Shown: positions 18,435-28,965, numbered from the stretch's first letter. The stretch is 49,589 nt of DNA from Companilactobacillus mindensis DSM 14500 (GCF_001434275.1 NZ_AZEZ01000008.1:1-49589); one strand, 5' to 3'. Notes: a model not told the origin generated them from the letters alone. Program-made: numbers and translations.

Positions 18435-19049
18435 TTAAAATGGTAGATCATCATCAGATATGTCGATTGGTTTACTGTTGTCAGCAAATGGATCGCTCAT
18501 ATTGGTGTTGGAACTGTTAGATTGATTGTTGTTATTGTTACTATTTGAATTGTTACTGTTATTACTATTATTGTTGTAATTGTTACCGTTACTTCCATTA
18601 TTGGAGTAACTGTTGTTATTACTGTTATTGTTTCCGTAAGAAGACGAATTAGATTGGTTTGAATTATTGTAGCTAGGTGCTTGATTTGAATTATTGTTGC
18701 CTTCAGAAGAATTTCGTCTTTCACTTTCAGCACGAGATTCAAGCAATGAGAAGTTCTCAACTACTACGTCTGTTCTGTAAACTCTTTGACCTTGTTGGTT
18801 GTCGTATGAACTTGTTTGAATACGTCCATCGATACCTACAAGAGAGCCCTTCTTAGTGAAATTAGCGAAGTTCTCGGCAGCTTTTCTCCAAATAGTACAA
18901 CCGATAAAATCGGCATCACGTTCACCATTTGAATTGGTAAATTGACGGTTTACAGCAACTGTAAAACTGGCAACCGCTGCACCATTGGCAGTGTATCTCA
19001 ATTCAGGATCACGTGTCAGGCGTCCAACTAAAACTACTCGATTAATCAT
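18435..19049 (-). CDS. ssb: Single-stranded DNA-binding protein
   Basis: 204 residues. OB-fold domain at 1-106 beginning [20 protein letters not shown]; then an unusually long linker (about 110-190) of almost only Asn and Ser; then the acidic tip ISDDDLPF that binds repair and replication partners. Coats single-stranded DNA at forks. Lies between rpsF and rpsR, the conserved Bacilli order. The Asn/Ser linker is longer and more repetitive than in B. subtilis SsbA; repetitive AAC/AAT codons make it prone to length change. Confidence 0.96.
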   Translation of the reverse strand: MINRVVLVGRLTRDPELRYTANGAAVASFTVAVNRQFTNSNGERDADFIGCTIWRKAAENFANFTKKGSLVGIDGRIQTSSYDNQQGQRVYRTDVVVENFSLLESRAESERRNSSEGNNNSNQAPSYNNSNQSNSSSYGNNNSNNNSYSNNGSNGNNYNNNSNNSNNSNSNNNNNQSNSSNTNMSDPFADNSKPIDISDDDLPF

Positions 19050-19067
19050 TTATCTGCCTCCTTATAA

Positions 19068-19083
19068 TGTTTCACGTGAAACA
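19068..19083. promoter_or_regulatory. parS centromere site (ParB-binding)
   Basis: The 16-base palindrome TGTTTCACGTGAAACA matches the bacterial parS consensus TGTTNCACGTGAAACA at every position. It sits in the 37-base gap between rpsF and ssb, about 9.2 kb from oriC, inside the origin-proximal zone where parS sites cluster. ParB loads here and recruits SMC for origin segregation. No parA/parB gene is in the window. Confidence 0.93.
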
Positions 19084-19086
19084 AGT

Positions 19087-19383
19087 CTAGTCTTCACGTC
19101 TAACGATCATGTGACGAAGAATGTTATCGTCGATCTTTGAAAGACGGTCGAATTCGTTAATTGCTGCATCATCGTTTGAAGTTGCGTTTACAATGTGGTA
19201 AATACCTTCTTTGTAGTTTGCAATTTCATATGCTAAACGTTTCTTTTCCCAGTCTTTTGAGTCGATTACTTTGGCGCCGTTGTCAGTAAGAATCTTATCG
19301 TAACGATCGATCAATACTTTCTTTGCGTCTTCTTCCATATCAGGTTTAATGATATATGTGATTTCGTAATGTGCTTCAGCCAT
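19087..19383 (-). CDS. rpsF: 30S ribosomal protein S6
   Basis: 98 residues. Starts [21 protein letters not shown] and contains the family signature [18 protein letters not shown]. Pairs with S18 on the 30S platform. First gene of the operon, with AAGGAGG as ribosome site; that site is paired in a leader hairpin (19395-19433), which suggests translational control. Confidence 0.96.
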   Translation of the reverse strand: MAEAHYEITYIIKPDMEEDAKKVLIDRYDKILTDNGAKVIDSKDWEKKRLAYEIANYKEGIYHIVNATSNDDAAINEFDRLSKIDDNILRHMIVRRED

Positions 19384-19394
19384 TGACTGTACAC

Positions 19395-19433
19395 CTCCTT
19401 ATGGTCTAATGGTTCCAATTGAGGAACAAGGAG
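19395..19433 (-). promoter_or_regulatory. rpsF leader hairpin that sequesters the ribosome binding site
   Basis: On the minus strand CTCCTT (19428-19433) pairs with the Shine-Dalgarno AAGGAG (19395-19400), and GTTCC/GGAAC (19423-19427 with 19412-19416) forms the upper stem, leaving an 11-base one-sided internal loop. S6:S18 are known to autoregulate by binding an rpsF leader hairpin in many bacteria; that this one does the same is inference, since the CCG of the described motif is not obvious here. Confidence 0.55.
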
Positions 19434-19514
19434 CATAAATTAACTACATTTTATACTCACGGCTTATTAGTTTATCATAAATTCTGTCTAATTACTAGAA
19501 CAAATCAAAATAAA

Positions 19515-19575
19515 AATCGTTTCTGCCTGACACGTATCCCTTTTGGGTTACAGATTAAAATACGCAGAAACGATT
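19515..19575 (-). terminator. Terminator of the gyrase operon
   Basis: AATCGTTTCTGC (19515-19526) and GCAGAAACGATT (19564-19575) form a perfect 12-bp stem. The 37-base apical part holds a second hairpin, GTA-CCC with GGG-TAC around TTTT. T-rich sequence follows on the minus strand just after the gyrA stop. Confidence 0.75.
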
Positions 19576-19583
19576 ATTTTTAT

Positions 19584-22073
19584 TTACTCTTCGTTATTTT
19601 CATTGTCTGAAGGTTCTTTAGCTTCATCAGTTGAGTCTGCTTCATCATCTTCATGGGCAACCTTTGTCATTGTTGAAACGATTGAATCGTCATCAACCTT
19701 GATCAATCTGACACCAAGAGTAGCACGGCCGGTTTGCGATACACTCTGTACCTCGAAACGGATCATGACACCTTTGTCAGTGATCAACATAATATCTTCA
19801 GTTCCATCAACCACACTCAAGCCGGCGATAGGACCATTCTTTTCAGTAACGTTAGCAGTCTTGATACCTTTACCGCCACGTCCCTTTACAGGATATTCTT
19901 CAACAGCAGTTCTCTTACCATAACCCTTTTCAGAGATAGTTAAGATTTCTTGGCCTTCTTTGGCAATTGATGAACCGATAACATAATCTTCATCACGAAG
20001 TTTGATACCACGAACACCGGCCGCAGTTCTTCCCATAGGACGAACATCGGATTCGCTGAACGTTACGGCATAACCTTTGTGAGTACCGATAATGATAACT
20101 TTACTGCCATCAGTTAAGAAGACGTTGTTGAGTTCATCTTCATCCTTCAAAGTAATGGCACGCAAACCTGAATGTCTAATATTCGCAAAGTCATTAACTG
20201 GTGTACGTTTAACCGTACCGTATTTAGTTACGAAGAATAAGAAGGAGCTGTCACGATCGACATCTTTATCAACATTGATAACTGTTTCGATCTTTTCACC
20301 CTTTTCAATATTCAACAAGTTAATAACCGGGATTCCTTTGGCTGTACGGCCATATTCAGGAACCTCGTAACCTTTGATCCGGTAAACTTTACCAGCGTTG
20401 GTAAAGAACAAGAGACGGTCATGGGTTGATGTGTAGATCATTTGTTCAATGAAATCATCATCATGAATTCCCATTCCTTGAACACCACGACCACCACGAT
20501 TTTGAACACGGAATTCATCCGCAGATAAACGTTTGATGTAGCCATTGTGCGTCAAGACGATCAAGATATTTTCTTCTTCGATCAAGTCTTCATCTTCGAT
20601 GTTAGCAACTTCACTAGCACGAATTTCCGTTCTTCTGGCATCCCCGAATTTCTCTTGAATTTCCAGCAATTCATCATAAATGATCTTATCAACACGTTCT
20701 GGTTTAGCCAAAATATCTTCGAAGTCAGCAATTTTAACTAACAAGTCTTGATACTCTGCTTCGACCTTTTCACGTTCCAAACCTGTCAAACGAACCAAAC
20801 GCATATCAAGGATAGCTTGAGATTGTTTGTCAGATAACTTGTAGTTATCCATCAAGGTTTGTTTAGCAACAGCAGAAGTCTCTGAACTACGAATGATCTT
20901 GATGATTTCATCGATGTGATCCAAAGCAATTCTCAAACCTTCAAGGATGTGAGCTCGAGCTTTGGCACGTTTCAATTCAAATTCAGTTCTTCTTCTGATA
21001 ACAATTTCTTGGTGCTTCAAGTATTCAACTAAGATGCCTTTCAATGAGAAGACCTTAGGCGTCTTACCCACGATAGCAACCATGTTGATACCATAAGAAA
21101 TTTGAAGTTGTGTCAACTTATAAAGGTTGTTCAAAACAACCGAAGCACTCATATCACGACGAAGATCAATGACGATACGCATACCTTCACGGTCAGATTC
21201 ATCGTTTAGATCAGTAATACCTTCAAGCTTCTTTTCACGAGCCAATTCAGCAATTCTTTCCACAAGACGAGCTTTATTAACCATGTATGGAAGTTCAGTA
21301 ATAATGATTTGTTCAGCGCCACTCTTTTTAGTAACAACGTCAACTTTAGCCCGAAGAATGATCGTACCTTTACCAGTTTCATAGGCTTTTCTAATACCTG
21401 AACGGCCCATGATGATACCACCAGTTGGGAAATCAGGTCCGGGAACAACTTTCATCAAATCAGCGACAGTTGCATCTTTATCTCTCATCAAGATGTGAAG
21501 CGCATCGATAATTTCTTTTAAGTTGTGCGATGGAATATTGGTTGTCATACCAACGGCGATACCAGTTGCTCCATTGACCAAAAGGTTTGGGAAACGAGCA
21601 GGAAGTACCATTGGTTCTTTTTCTTCACCATCATAGTTAGGCACAAGGTCAACTGTGTCCTTGTTGATATCTCGCAACATTTCCACAGCCATCTTGCTCA
21701 TACGTGCTTCGGTATAACGCATAGCAGCAGGTGGATCACCATCGATTGATCCAAAGTTACCGTGTCCATCAACTAGTGGATAACGATAACTGAAATCCTG
21801 CGCCATTCTAACCATTGATTCATAAATAGCCGAATCCCCGTGGGGGTGGAACTTACCCATGATATCCCCAACGAAACGGGCACTCTTCTTGTATGGCTTG
21901 TCAGGTGTAACACCCAACTCGTTCATACCATAAAGAATACGGCGATGAACTGGTTTGAGACCATCACGGACGTCAGGTAACGCACGTGACACGATAACAC
22001 TGGCAGCGTAGTCAACGAAAGAGTTCTTCATGACTTCTGTCAAGTTAACATTTTCTATTCTGTGATCTGCCAT
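19584..22073 (-). CDS. gyrA: DNA gyrase subunit A
   Basis: 829 residues. Breaks and rejoins DNA during negative supercoiling. Catalytic Tyr lies in [16 protein letters not shown]. The quinolone-determining region reads [10 protein letters not shown], with the Ser and Glu of the susceptible form. Coiled-coil tower and six-bladed C-terminal beta-pinwheel follow, with the GyrA-box in [12 protein letters not shown]; the end is a short acidic tail. Sixteen bases after gyrB, with GGAGG upstream; co-transcribed. A terminator follows the stop. Confidence 0.97.
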   Translation of the reverse strand: MADHRIENVNLTEVMKNSFVDYAASVIVSRALPDVRDGLKPVHRRILYGMNELGVTPDKPYKKSARFVGDIMGKFHPHGDSAIYESMVRMAQDFSYRYPLVDGHGNFGSIDGDPPAAMRYTEARMSKMAVEMLRDINKDTVDLVPNYDGEEKEPMVLPARFPNLLVNGATGIAVGMTTNIPSHNLKEIIDALHILMRDKDATVADLMKVVPGPDFPTGGIIMGRSGIRKAYETGKGTIILRAKVDVVTKKSGAEQIIITELPYMVNKARLVERIAELAREKKLEGITDLNDESDREGMRIVIDLRRDMSASVVLNNLYKLTQLQISYGINMVAIVGKTPKVFSLKGILVEYLKHQEIVIRRRTEFELKRAKARAHILEGLRIALDHIDEIIKIIRSSETSAVAKQTLMDNYKLSDKQSQAILDMRLVRLTGLEREKVEAEYQDLLVKIADFEDILAKPERVDKIIYDELLEIQEKFGDARRTEIRASEVANIEDEDLIEEENILIVLTHNGYIKRLSADEFRVQNRGGRGVQGMGIHDDDFIEQMIYTSTHDRLLFFTNAGKVYRIKGYEVPEYGRTAKGIPVINLLNIEKGEKIETVINVDKDVDRDSSFLFFVTKYGTVKRTPVNDFANIRHSGLRAITLKDEDELNNVFLTDGSKVIIIGTHKGYAVTFSESDVRPMGRTAAGVRGIKLRDEDYVIGSSIAKEGQEILTISEKGYGKRTAVEEYPVKGRGGKGIKTANVTEKNGPIAGLSVVDGTEDIMLITDKGVMIRFEVQSVSQTGRATLGVRLIKVDDDSIVSTMTKVAHEDDEADSTDEAKEPSDNENNEE

Positions 22074-22089
22074 TAAATTGCCATCCTCC

Positions 22090-24039
22090 CTAATAATCTA
22101 CTTCTGCATAACGCGCATTAGCTTCAATGAATTCACGTCTAGGTTCAACTTTGTCACCCATCAACATGGAGAAGATCTTGTTAGCTTCAATCGCATCATC
22201 GAGATTTACTCGATCCAATCTTCTCTTGTCAGGATCCATAGTAGTTTCCCACAATTGATCCGCATCCATTTCACCAAGACCCTTGTAACGTTGGATCTTT
22301 GGTTCTGGCTTAGGTGGTAGTTGTTCCACAAAGTCATCTTTTTCTTTATCTGTATCGAAGTATCTCATCATCTTACCTTGACGCACTTGATACAAAGGTG
22401 GCTTGGCGATATAAACGTATCCTGCATCAACAACCGGACGCATATATCTGTAAAGCAATGTTAATAACAATGTTCGAATGTGAGCACCATCGACATCGGC
22501 ATCGGTCATGATAATAACCTTGTGATAACGAGCTTTGGAAATATCAAAGTCCTCACCGAAGCCAGTCCCCATCGCTGTGAACAAAGTTCTAATTTCTTCG
22601 TTAGCCAAAATCTTGTCCATTGAAGCTTTTTCAACGTTCAAGATCTTACCTCTAATTGGCAAGATGGCTTGGGTCAAACGTGAACGACCAGTCTTTGCGG
22701 AACCACCGGCTGAATCACCCTCGACGATAAATAATTCTGAAATTTCAGGATCTTTACTGGCATTGTCAGCTAACTTACCAGGCAAGTTACTGATTTCCAA
22801 ACCGTTTTGTTTTCTCGTAACTTCACGGGCACGCTTAGCAGCTAAACGCGCCTTAGTTGCTAGAGAACCTTTTTCAACAATCTTTTTAGCAACGTCAGGA
22901 TTTTCCATCAAGAATTTACTGAAATGTTCACTGAACAATCTATCCGTAATAGTTCTGGCATCACTGTTACCAAGTTTTGTCTTCGTTTGACCTTCAAATT
23001 GTGGATCTGGATGCTTGATCGAAACAACGGCTGTCATTCCTTCACGAACATCTTCACCAGATAATTTTTCAGTATCTTTTAATAGTTTATTTTTGTGAGC
23101 GTAATCGTTAATAACTCTTGTCAAAGCCGTCTTGAAACCAACTTCGTGCGTTCCACCTTCATAGGTGTGGATATTATTAGCGAAAGTCATCAAATTAGTG
23201 TGATATTCATCAGTATATTGGAGTGAAACTTCAACTGTGATACCGTCTTGAACACCTTCAAGATAAATTGGTTGATCGAACAGAACTTCCTTGTCCTTGT
23301 CCATGAACTCAACATAACTCTTGATTCCACCTTCATAGTGGAAAACTAATTTTTCAGCTGTATCTGCTCTTTTATCTGTAAATGTTAATTTTAAGCCCTT
23401 ATTTAAGAAAGCTAGTTCACGAATTCTAGTTGTTAACACTTTGTCATCGTAAACTGTGGTTTCGGTAAAGATATCTGGATCGGGCACAAAGTGAACTCTA
23501 GTTCCATGTTCAAATTCACCCGCATCACCGATGATGTGCATAGCGTGATTGACTTTGCCACGTTTGAAGTCAATACCGTAACGTTTACCGGCACGAACAA
23601 CTTCAACGTCCAATTCACTACTTAAAGCATTAACAACCGACGCACCAACACCGTGAAGTCCACCAGATACTTTATAACCGCCACCGCCGAATTTTCCACC
23701 GGCGTGCAAAATTGTATAAACTGTTTCCAAAGCTGGCTTGCCTGTTTTCTTTTGGATATCCACAGGAATTCCACGGCCATCATCAGTAACAGTAATGGAG
23801 TTATCTGGTTCAACAGTAACTTCGATCTTCGTAGCGAAACCAGCTAGAGCTTCATCAATACCATTATCAATAATTTCCCAAACAAGATGGTGTAAACCTT
23901 GCTTGCTAGTAGACCCAATATACATACCAGGACGTTTACGAACAGCCTCTAGTCCTTCAAGAACTTGAATTTGACTCGCGTCATATTCTTCGACTTTTTC
24001 TTCTTTCTTTTCCAGCTCAGCTTTTCTGTCTTCAGCCAT
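22090..24039 (-). CDS. gyrB: DNA gyrase subunit B
   Basis: 649 residues. GHKL ATPase domain with [16 protein letters not shown], the DDGRGIPVD loop and [15 protein letters not shown]; transducer domain; TOPRIM with [13 protein letters not shown] and [13 protein letters not shown] that binds Mg. The Asn/Glu region reads [13 protein letters not shown], with Gly in place of the more usual Ser. Its ATG overlaps the recF stop (TAATG), and AGGAGGAG lies inside the end of recF, so translation is coupled. Confidence 0.97.
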   Translation of the reverse strand: MAEDRKAELEKKEEKVEEYDASQIQVLEGLEAVRKRPGMYIGSTSKQGLHHLVWEIIDNGIDEALAGFATKIEVTVEPDNSITVTDDGRGIPVDIQKKTGKPALETVYTILHAGGKFGGGGYKVSGGLHGVGASVVNALSSELDVEVVRAGKRYGIDFKRGKVNHAMHIIGDAGEFEHGTRVHFVPDPDIFTETTVYDDKVLTTRIRELAFLNKGLKLTFTDKRADTAEKLVFHYEGGIKSYVEFMDKDKEVLFDQPIYLEGVQDGITVEVSLQYTDEYHTNLMTFANNIHTYEGGTHEVGFKTALTRVINDYAHKNKLLKDTEKLSGEDVREGMTAVVSIKHPDPQFEGQTKTKLGNSDARTITDRLFSEHFSKFLMENPDVAKKIVEKGSLATKARLAAKRAREVTRKQNGLEISNLPGKLADNASKDPEISELFIVEGDSAGGSAKTGRSRLTQAILPIRGKILNVEKASMDKILANEEIRTLFTAMGTGFGEDFDISKARYHKVIIMTDADVDGAHIRTLLLTLLYRYMRPVVDAGYVYIAKPPLYQVRQGKMMRYFDTDKEKDDFVEQLPPKPEPKIQRYKGLGEMDADQLWETTMDPDKRRLDRVNLDDAIEANKIFSMLMGDKVEPRREFIEANARYAEVDY

Positions 24040-25160
24040 TAAATCTCCTCCTGTTGAACTTTGCCATTATTTATAATTAAGATATTAGGATTTTTAACTA
24101 ATTCAGGATCCACATCGTCGATTGACGTTGTTGTAATGAAGGTCTGAATTCCATGCTTGATCGATGACAATAAATGGGTTTGTCTTTTGTGATCCAATTC
24201 GGATAAAACATCATCCAATAAAAGTATCGGATAATCGCCAACCTGATCTTTGATCAACTCAACTTCTGCCAGTTTCAAACTCAAAGCCACTGAACGTTGC
24301 TGACCTTGAGAGCCAAAATCTTGTACATTCTTACCATTCACTAGAAATTTAATATCGTCACGATGAGGCCCATAGAGCGTCACGCCACGTTGAATTTCTT
24401 TTTGAACATTTTTAGTGAAATTATCTTTGAAAACGTCATAGATATTTTCAAGAGTTTTCCCATCAGTTTTGAAAAATGTATTGTAAACAATTTTTAATTT
24501 TTCATTGCCTTCAGTTATGTTTTCATGAATGGTTTCAATATGTTCTTGCAGCTTTTGTAAAAATTGCAAACGCGAAAAAACAACTTCCGCACAAAAAGCT
24601 GAAAACTGATCGGATAAAACATCCAAGTAGATCATATCGGTAGCTTGACGATGCTGAAGTTTTTTTAAGTATGCATTCCGTTGTTTTAAAACTGACCGAA
24701 ATTGACTCATTGTCTTCAAATATTGTGAAGACATCTGGCCAAATTCCATATCAATGAATTTGCGGCGAATACCGGGGTTTCCTTTCACGATCGAAAGGTC
24801 TTCTGGCGAAAAAAGAACAACATTTAAATTACCGATATAACTGGATAATTTACGTTGTTCTAAATTATTCAATTTAGCTTTTTTACCAGACTTGCTAATG
24901 ACCAAAGATAATTTCAGACGACTGGAATTATCTTTGATCACTGTGCCGGAGATTCTTGCAAAATCACTGCCCCACTTAATTAAATCCTTGTCATTTGATG
25001 TCCGATGGCTTCGAGTTAACGCTAAAAAGTACATAGCCTCTAATAAATTAGTCTTGCCTTGAGCATTCTCCCCTAAAAATACGTTGATACTTGGGGAAAA
25101 ATCGACGTTTAAGGATTCGTAGTTGCGATAATTTTGAAGTTTGAGTTCTTTGACGTACAT
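24039..25160 (-). CDS. recF: DNA replication and repair protein RecF
   Basis: 373 residues. SMC-like ATPase that loads RecA at gaps. Walker [15 protein letters not shown] (about 31-44), then [15 protein letters not shown]; signature [16 protein letters not shown]; Walker [13 protein letters not shown]. Starts 4 bases after yaaA and overlaps gyrB by one base, the conserved order yaaA-recF-gyrB. Confidence 0.96.
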   Translation of the reverse strand: MYVKELKLQNYRNYESLNVDFSPSINVFLGENAQGKTNLLEAMYFLALTRSHRTSNDKDLIKWGSDFARISGTVIKDNSSRLKLSLVISKSGKKAKLNNLEQRKLSSYIGNLNVVLFSPEDLSIVKGNPGIRRKFIDMEFGQMSSQYLKTMSQFRSVLKQRNAYLKKLQHRQATDMIYLDVLSDQFSAFCAEVVFSRLQFLQKLQEHIETIHENITEGNEKLKIVYNTFFKTDGKTLENIYDVFKDNFTKNVQKEIQRGVTLYGPHRDDIKFLVNGKNVQDFGSQGQQRSVALSLKLAEVELIKDQVGDYPILLLDDVLSELDHKRQTHLLSSIKHGIQTFITTTSIDDVDPELVKNPNILIINNGKVQQEEI

Positions 25161-25164
25161 CTAA

Positions 25165-25374
25165 TTATTCAATTTCAAAAGATTGATCACCGACAACAAC
25201 TACATCACCTGTGCGTAATTTCTTACCACGACGATCCTCAGGACTGCCATTAACTAGCACTGAATTCTCACGTAAGAACCACTTGGCTTGTCCACCAGTT
25301 GCGATGACACCTTCGTCTTTTAATAATTGACCTAACGTAATAAATTCAGTTTCTAGTTTGATTTTTTCAGACAT
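25165..25374 (-). CDS. yaaA: S4-domain RNA-binding protein YaaA
   Basis: 69 residues, one S4-type RNA-binding fold: ITLGQLLKDEGVIATGGQAK and VLVNGSPEDRRGKKLRTGDVV. Found between dnaN and recF throughout Bacilli; proposed role in ribosome assembly is not established. ATG at 25374 is chosen because AGGGTG lies 6 bases upstream; an in-frame GTG at 25383 lies within that site. Confidence 0.9.
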   Translation of the reverse strand: MSEKIKLETEFITLGQLLKDEGVIATGGQAKWFLRENSVLVNGSPEDRRGKKLRTGDVVVVGDQSFEIE

Positions 25375-25420
25375 TTTCAACACCCTATTTATTAGATTTA
25401 TCCATTAATGACATACTAAT

Positions 25421-25450
25421 ATTATAGTTGTTTTCACAATGAAAAACAAC
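25421..25450 (-). promoter_or_regulatory. Candidate promoter of yaaA-recF-gyrB-gyrA with inverted repeat in the spacer
   Basis: On the minus strand TTGTTT (25444-25449), 17-base spacer, TATAAT (25421-25426). The perfect inverted repeat GTTGTTTT (25427-25434) with AAAACAAC (25443-25450) covers the spacer and the -35, directly abutting the -10. Since dnaN has its own terminator, the four downstream genes need a promoter here. Confidence 0.55.
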
Positions 25451-25560
25451 TCAGAACCAAATATCGTACGATTTGAGCGATTTTAGCTGATATGAGTATC
25501 CACCCACTAAAATCACTTCTAAAAAGTCCCAGCGCAAATTTCTCGCTTTCAAGCAAATAA

Positions 25561-25607
25561 AGCAAAAAAAATAGACTGAACCGAAAAGTCAGTCTATTTT
25601 TGCTATT
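25561..25607. terminator. Terminator of dnaN
   Basis: AAAATAGACTGA (25568-25579) pairs with TCAGTCTATTTT (25589-25600), with outer AGCAAAAA/TTTTTGCT flanks. It lies 5 bases beyond the dnaN stop and separates dnaA-dnaN from yaaA-gyrA. Confidence 0.9.
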
Positions 25608-25612
25608 TCACA

Positions 25613-26749
25613 TTAAAATGTCCGGACTGGAGTGATTAATTGTACAAAATTATCACTATCTTCCACTGGTCTCAAAGTAAATGGGTGAAGTGGCGATGTG
25701 AAACTCATTTCAATCATGGTATTGCTGCCGAATGATCTCAATGCATCTTTTAGATAATCAGGGTTGAAGGAAATTTCCAAATCGTCCCCTTCGATGCTTT
25801 CACAGTCGAGAACTTCTTCAACAGTACCAACTTCTGGTGAATTACCGTAAAGAGTAGCTTTTTTATCAACAGCCTTAATTTCAAGTTTGATAACGTTGTT
25901 GCGACTTTCATGTGAAAGAAGTGAAGCACGTTCAACTGAAGATAACATCTTTGATGAATCGAATGTCAAACGAGTATTTGATTCGTCTGGAATCAAACGA
26001 TCAGTTTCAGGATATCTTCCGTCTAGCAATCTTGAGTAGAACATGATGTTGTCAAAACTGAAGAGTACTTGGTTTTCAGAGATGGACATTGAAACTTCTT
26101 TGACAGAATCGTTAAGCGTTCTAACTAATTCAGTCAAACTCTTACCAGGAATAATTAAATTATAATCTTCGTCACTTGTAAGGTTGATCTTACGTTGTGA
26201 TAAACGGTGACTGTCGGTAGCAACGGCTGTAAGACCTTCACTGGTGATCAAGAAATTAACACCTGTTAATACTGGACGGCTTTCTTGTGTAGAAACAGCG
26301 ATAACTGTTTGGTTAACAACTTCTTTGAACACATCTGTGGGTAAAACTAATTGATTGTCAGTTTCAACATCCGGTAAATGTGGATAATTAACGGCATCTA
26401 ATCCGTTGATAGTAAATTCAGATACACCGGATGTGATCAAAGTTTGATTGTTGTCTAAAACTTCGAGCTTAAAGTTATCCCCAGGAAGCTTTTTAATAAT
26501 TTCGTTAAAGAATCTAGCTGGTAAAACAATTGAACCAACACTTTCAATCTTCAAATCGTTATCTGCATCGTCTTTAGAAATAAATGATGTGATTGAAATA
26601 TCAGAATTGCTACCAGTAATTGTTAGACCTGTTTCCGTAAGGTCCAATTTCATACCTGTCAAAATAGGAATAGTAGTCTTAGTAGAGATTGCTCTTTGAA
26701 CATTACTTGTTTGATTTATGAATCTAGCACGGTCAATAGAAAATTTCAT
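25613..26749 (-). CDS. dnaN: DNA polymerase III beta sliding clamp
   Basis: 378 residues, three similar clamp domains; the dimeric ring tethers polymerase to DNA. Begins MKFSIDRARFINQTSNVQRA and ends with the typical LITPVRTF. AAGGGAG precedes the ATG. It is second in dnaA-dnaN with 158 bases between, which hold further DnaA boxes. Confidence 0.97.
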   Translation of the reverse strand: MKFSIDRARFINQTSNVQRAISTKTTIPILTGMKLDLTETGLTITGSNSDISITSFISKDDADNDLKIESVGSIVLPARFFNEIIKKLPGDNFKLEVLDNNQTLITSGVSEFTINGLDAVNYPHLPDVETDNQLVLPTDVFKEVVNQTVIAVSTQESRPVLTGVNFLITSEGLTAVATDSHRLSQRKINLTSDEDYNLIIPGKSLTELVRTLNDSVKEVSMSISENQVLFSFDNIMFYSRLLDGRYPETDRLIPDESNTRLTFDSSKMLSSVERASLLSHESRNNVIKLEIKAVDKKATLYGNSPEVGTVEEVLDCESIEGDDLEISFNPDYLKDALRSFGSNTMIEMSFTSPLHPFTLRPVEDSDNFVQLITPVRTF

Positions 26750-26813
26750 TTGGTAACTCCCTTTTTTAATTAATTAATATAAAGATAGAAGTAGTAATAG
26801 GCTCTGTTAATTC

Positions 26814-26905
26814 TGTGGAAAACTGCTGTGAGCCTAGAGAGGCTTTGAAAAAAAGATGTTATTAACAATTGTGGATAACTGTGGAAAAGTTCTGAGTTAT
26901 TCACA
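26814..26905. other. DnaA-box cluster between dnaA and dnaN (second oriC region)
   Basis: A perfect DnaA box (TGTGGATAA, 26870-26878) and a one-mismatch TTATTCACA (26897-26905) lie with two weaker TGTGGAAAA copies (26814-26822, 26880-26888). A small AGCCT/AGGCT hairpin (26831-26844) and an AT-rich stretch lie between. This mirrors the bipartite origin of B. subtilis (incC); whether unwinding starts here cannot be read from sequence. Confidence 0.75.
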
Positions 26906-26907
26906 TG

Positions 26908-28284
26908 TTAATTTCTGAGGTCATCTTTCAGTTCATTGATGGATCGTTTCAGATCGACATCTTTTATGAGCAACTCGGATATTTTATCACAAGAATGCAT
27001 CACAGTGGTGTGATCTTTTCCACCAAATTCCATGCCAATCTGTGGAAGAGACCGATCAGTCATCTCTCGCGACAAGTACATGGCGATTTGCCGAGGGACA
27101 ACGATCGATTTAACCCGTTTCTTTCCTTTGAGATCTTGGACGGAAACGTGATAGAACTTAGCAACTTTGCTTTGGATCTTAGAAATCGATAAGCCCTTCT
27201 TGTCGTTGGATAATTTGAAAGCCTTCAAAGCATCTGCCGCGACTGACTTAGTAATATCGGTATTTTTGGTTGTGGAATAAGCTTGGACCCGGATCAAGGC
27301 GCCTTCTAATTCACGCACGTTAGTGTCGATCTGGGCTGCAATATAGGATAAAGTGTCATTTGGAATTTCGAGATGTTCGGCTTTAGCTTTATTGCGTAAA
27401 ATAGCGATTCGGGTCTCCAAATCAGGTGCAGTGATGTCAGCAGACAAACCGCTAGTGAATCTGGAAACCAATCTAGCTTGTAATTCAGGGATTTCATTAG
27501 GTAAACGGTCGGAAGTCATTACGATTTGCTTGCCGTTTTCGTAAAGTTCATTGAAGGTATTGAAAAACTCTTGTTGAGTCCCCTCTTTTTTGGCAAAGAA
27601 CTGAATGTCATCTATTAATAGTAGATCGACGTTGCGATATTCTTGGCGAAAGGCCTCTTGAGTCCCCATCTGAATAGCATTGATGAAGTCATTCGTGAAG
27701 GTCTCACTGGTAACGTATTTAACTTTAGCCAATGGATCAAGTTTGATCATTTGGTGTCCGATAGCTTGCATCAAATGTGTCTTACCAAGACCAACGCCAC
27801 CGTAGATAAATAATGGATTATAGACGCCACCTGGATCTTCGGCCGCAGCCAAAGCTGCCGCATGTGCCATTTGATTGCCACTACCGACAATAAATGATGA
27901 GAAAGTATACTTAGGATTCAAGTGTGAGTTATGAAAGACGTGCTTTGGCACACCGGAGTCAGAAGAATTCTTTACTTGAGGAGTGATTTCTTGCTCCTCT
28001 TTTTTTGTGTTGTCTTCATCGTTTTCAATGATGGGATTTAATTCAAGACCATTGAATTCATATGAATAGATAGCAATTTTTTCCGTATAATTTCGTTCCC
28101 AATAGTCCTTATGGAGCTTAGTAGGTACGGAAATATAAATATTGTTGCCTTCAATATGCAAAGGATTGGCACTTTCAACCCAAGTTGAGTAGCTGACAGA
28201 TGTCAATTCGGATCTGAGCTTGTTTGTAAAATAATCCCAAAATTCAGTTAGTTTTGGATCAGTAGAATTATTTATATTTTGCAT
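26908..28284 (-). CDS. dnaA: Chromosomal replication initiator DnaA
   Basis: 458 residues. Domain I (1-85) for helicase/regulator contacts, a charged linker, AAA+ domain with Walker A GGVGLGKTHLMQAIGH and Walker B LLLIDDIQFF, and DNA-binding domain IV with VPRQIAMYLSREMTDRSLP and the signature GGKDHTTVMHSCDKI. GGGGGG lies upstream of the ATG. A perfect DnaA box lies 22 bases upstream of the start codon, so autoregulation is likely. Confidence 0.98.
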   Translation of the reverse strand: MQNINNSTDPKLTEFWDYFTNKLRSELTSVSYSTWVESANPLHIEGNNIYISVPTKLHKDYWERNYTEKIAIYSYEFNGLELNPIIENDEDNTKKEEQEITPQVKNSSDSGVPKHVFHNSHLNPKYTFSSFIVGSGNQMAHAAALAAAEDPGGVYNPLFIYGGVGLGKTHLMQAIGHQMIKLDPLAKVKYVTSETFTNDFINAIQMGTQEAFRQEYRNVDLLLIDDIQFFAKKEGTQQEFFNTFNELYENGKQIVMTSDRLPNEIPELQARLVSRFTSGLSADITAPDLETRIAILRNKAKAEHLEIPNDTLSYIAAQIDTNVRELEGALIRVQAYSTTKNTDITKSVAADALKAFKLSNDKKGLSISKIQSKVAKFYHVSVQDLKGKKRVKSIVVPRQIAMYLSREMTDRSLPQIGMEFGGKDHTTVMHSCDKISELLIKDVDLKRSINELKDDLRN

Positions 28285-28784
28285 TATTTCCCCCCAATCT
28301 GTGGTTGTGGATAATTTTTTCCCTAAAATGACATTTTATAGTCTATCATTTTATCAATCAGTTTTCCACAGAACACATGTTTATTTTTGAGAGAAATAAC
28401 AGCTGGTGATTAGTAAATACACAGCCCTGTGGATAATATGAAGAGGTAAAATCCGTCCACAAAGTTATCAACAATTCACAAGTATGTAGAATCCTTTGTT
28501 ATCAAGTGTTACAAAGAAAAAACAAGATATCCACTGCCCTGTGGAAAACAAAATCACAGTAAAACTTTTTGTTGGAAAAGTTTGTTAATAGCCCTGTGGA
28601 TAATGTGAGTTATTAAATTGATTAACTTTTTTCCACAATAATTTTGCGAAAAACTTCTTCAAAGAAAATTACATTAATAGGGAAATAGTTATTTAAAAAT
28701 TTGCAATAACATGATATTATAGTTAAGCAATTGTCTGAAGAAGTGTAAGAAATTTAATATAAAAAAGAGTCAGGAGGTTTATTG
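28285..28784. other. oriC: Replication origin oriC, dnaA-rpmH intergenic region
   Basis: Perfect DnaA boxes (TGTGGATAA) at 28306-28314, 28428-28436 and 28595-28603; near matches at 28362-28370 and 28629-28637 (TTTTCCACA), 28540-28548 (TGTGGAAAA) and 28465-28473 (TTATCAACA). Three boxes share the longer context CCCTGTGGA. An AT-rich tract of about 90 bases (28640-28735) precedes rpmH. Genes diverge from this gap, and the gap between dnaA and rpmH is the origin in Bacilli. No coding sequence is seen in it. Confidence 0.93.
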
Positions 28785-28925
28785 ATGACTACAAAGAGAA
28801 CATTCCAACCTAAGAAACGCCATCGTGAACGCGTCCATGGTTTCATGAAGAGAATGAGTACTAGCAATGGTCGCAAGGTTCTAGCAAGACGTCGCAGAAA
28901 AGGTAGAAAAGTATTATCAGCTTAG
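28785..28925 (+). CDS. rpmH: 50S ribosomal protein L34
   Basis: 46 residues, very basic: begins [20 protein letters not shown], continues [17 protein letters not shown] and ends GRKVLSA, the typical L34 pattern. AGGAGG (28772-28777) lies 7 bases upstream of the ATG. First gene of the rightward rpmH-rnpA-yidC run. Confidence 0.97.
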   Translation: MTTKRTFQPKKRHRERVHGFMKRMSTSNGRKVLARRRRKGRKVLSA

Positions 28926-28930
28926 TTTTG

Positions 28931-28965
28931 AAGGATCACTGAACATTTTGGTGGTCTTTTTTTAT
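28931..28965 (+). terminator. Partial terminator or attenuator between rpmH and rnpA
   Basis: AAGGATCAC (28931-28939) pairs with GTGGTCTTT (28951-28959) with two wobbles, followed by seven more bases that are nearly all T. Moderate stability would allow some read-through to rnpA and give the excess of L34 over RnpA. Confidence 0.65.
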
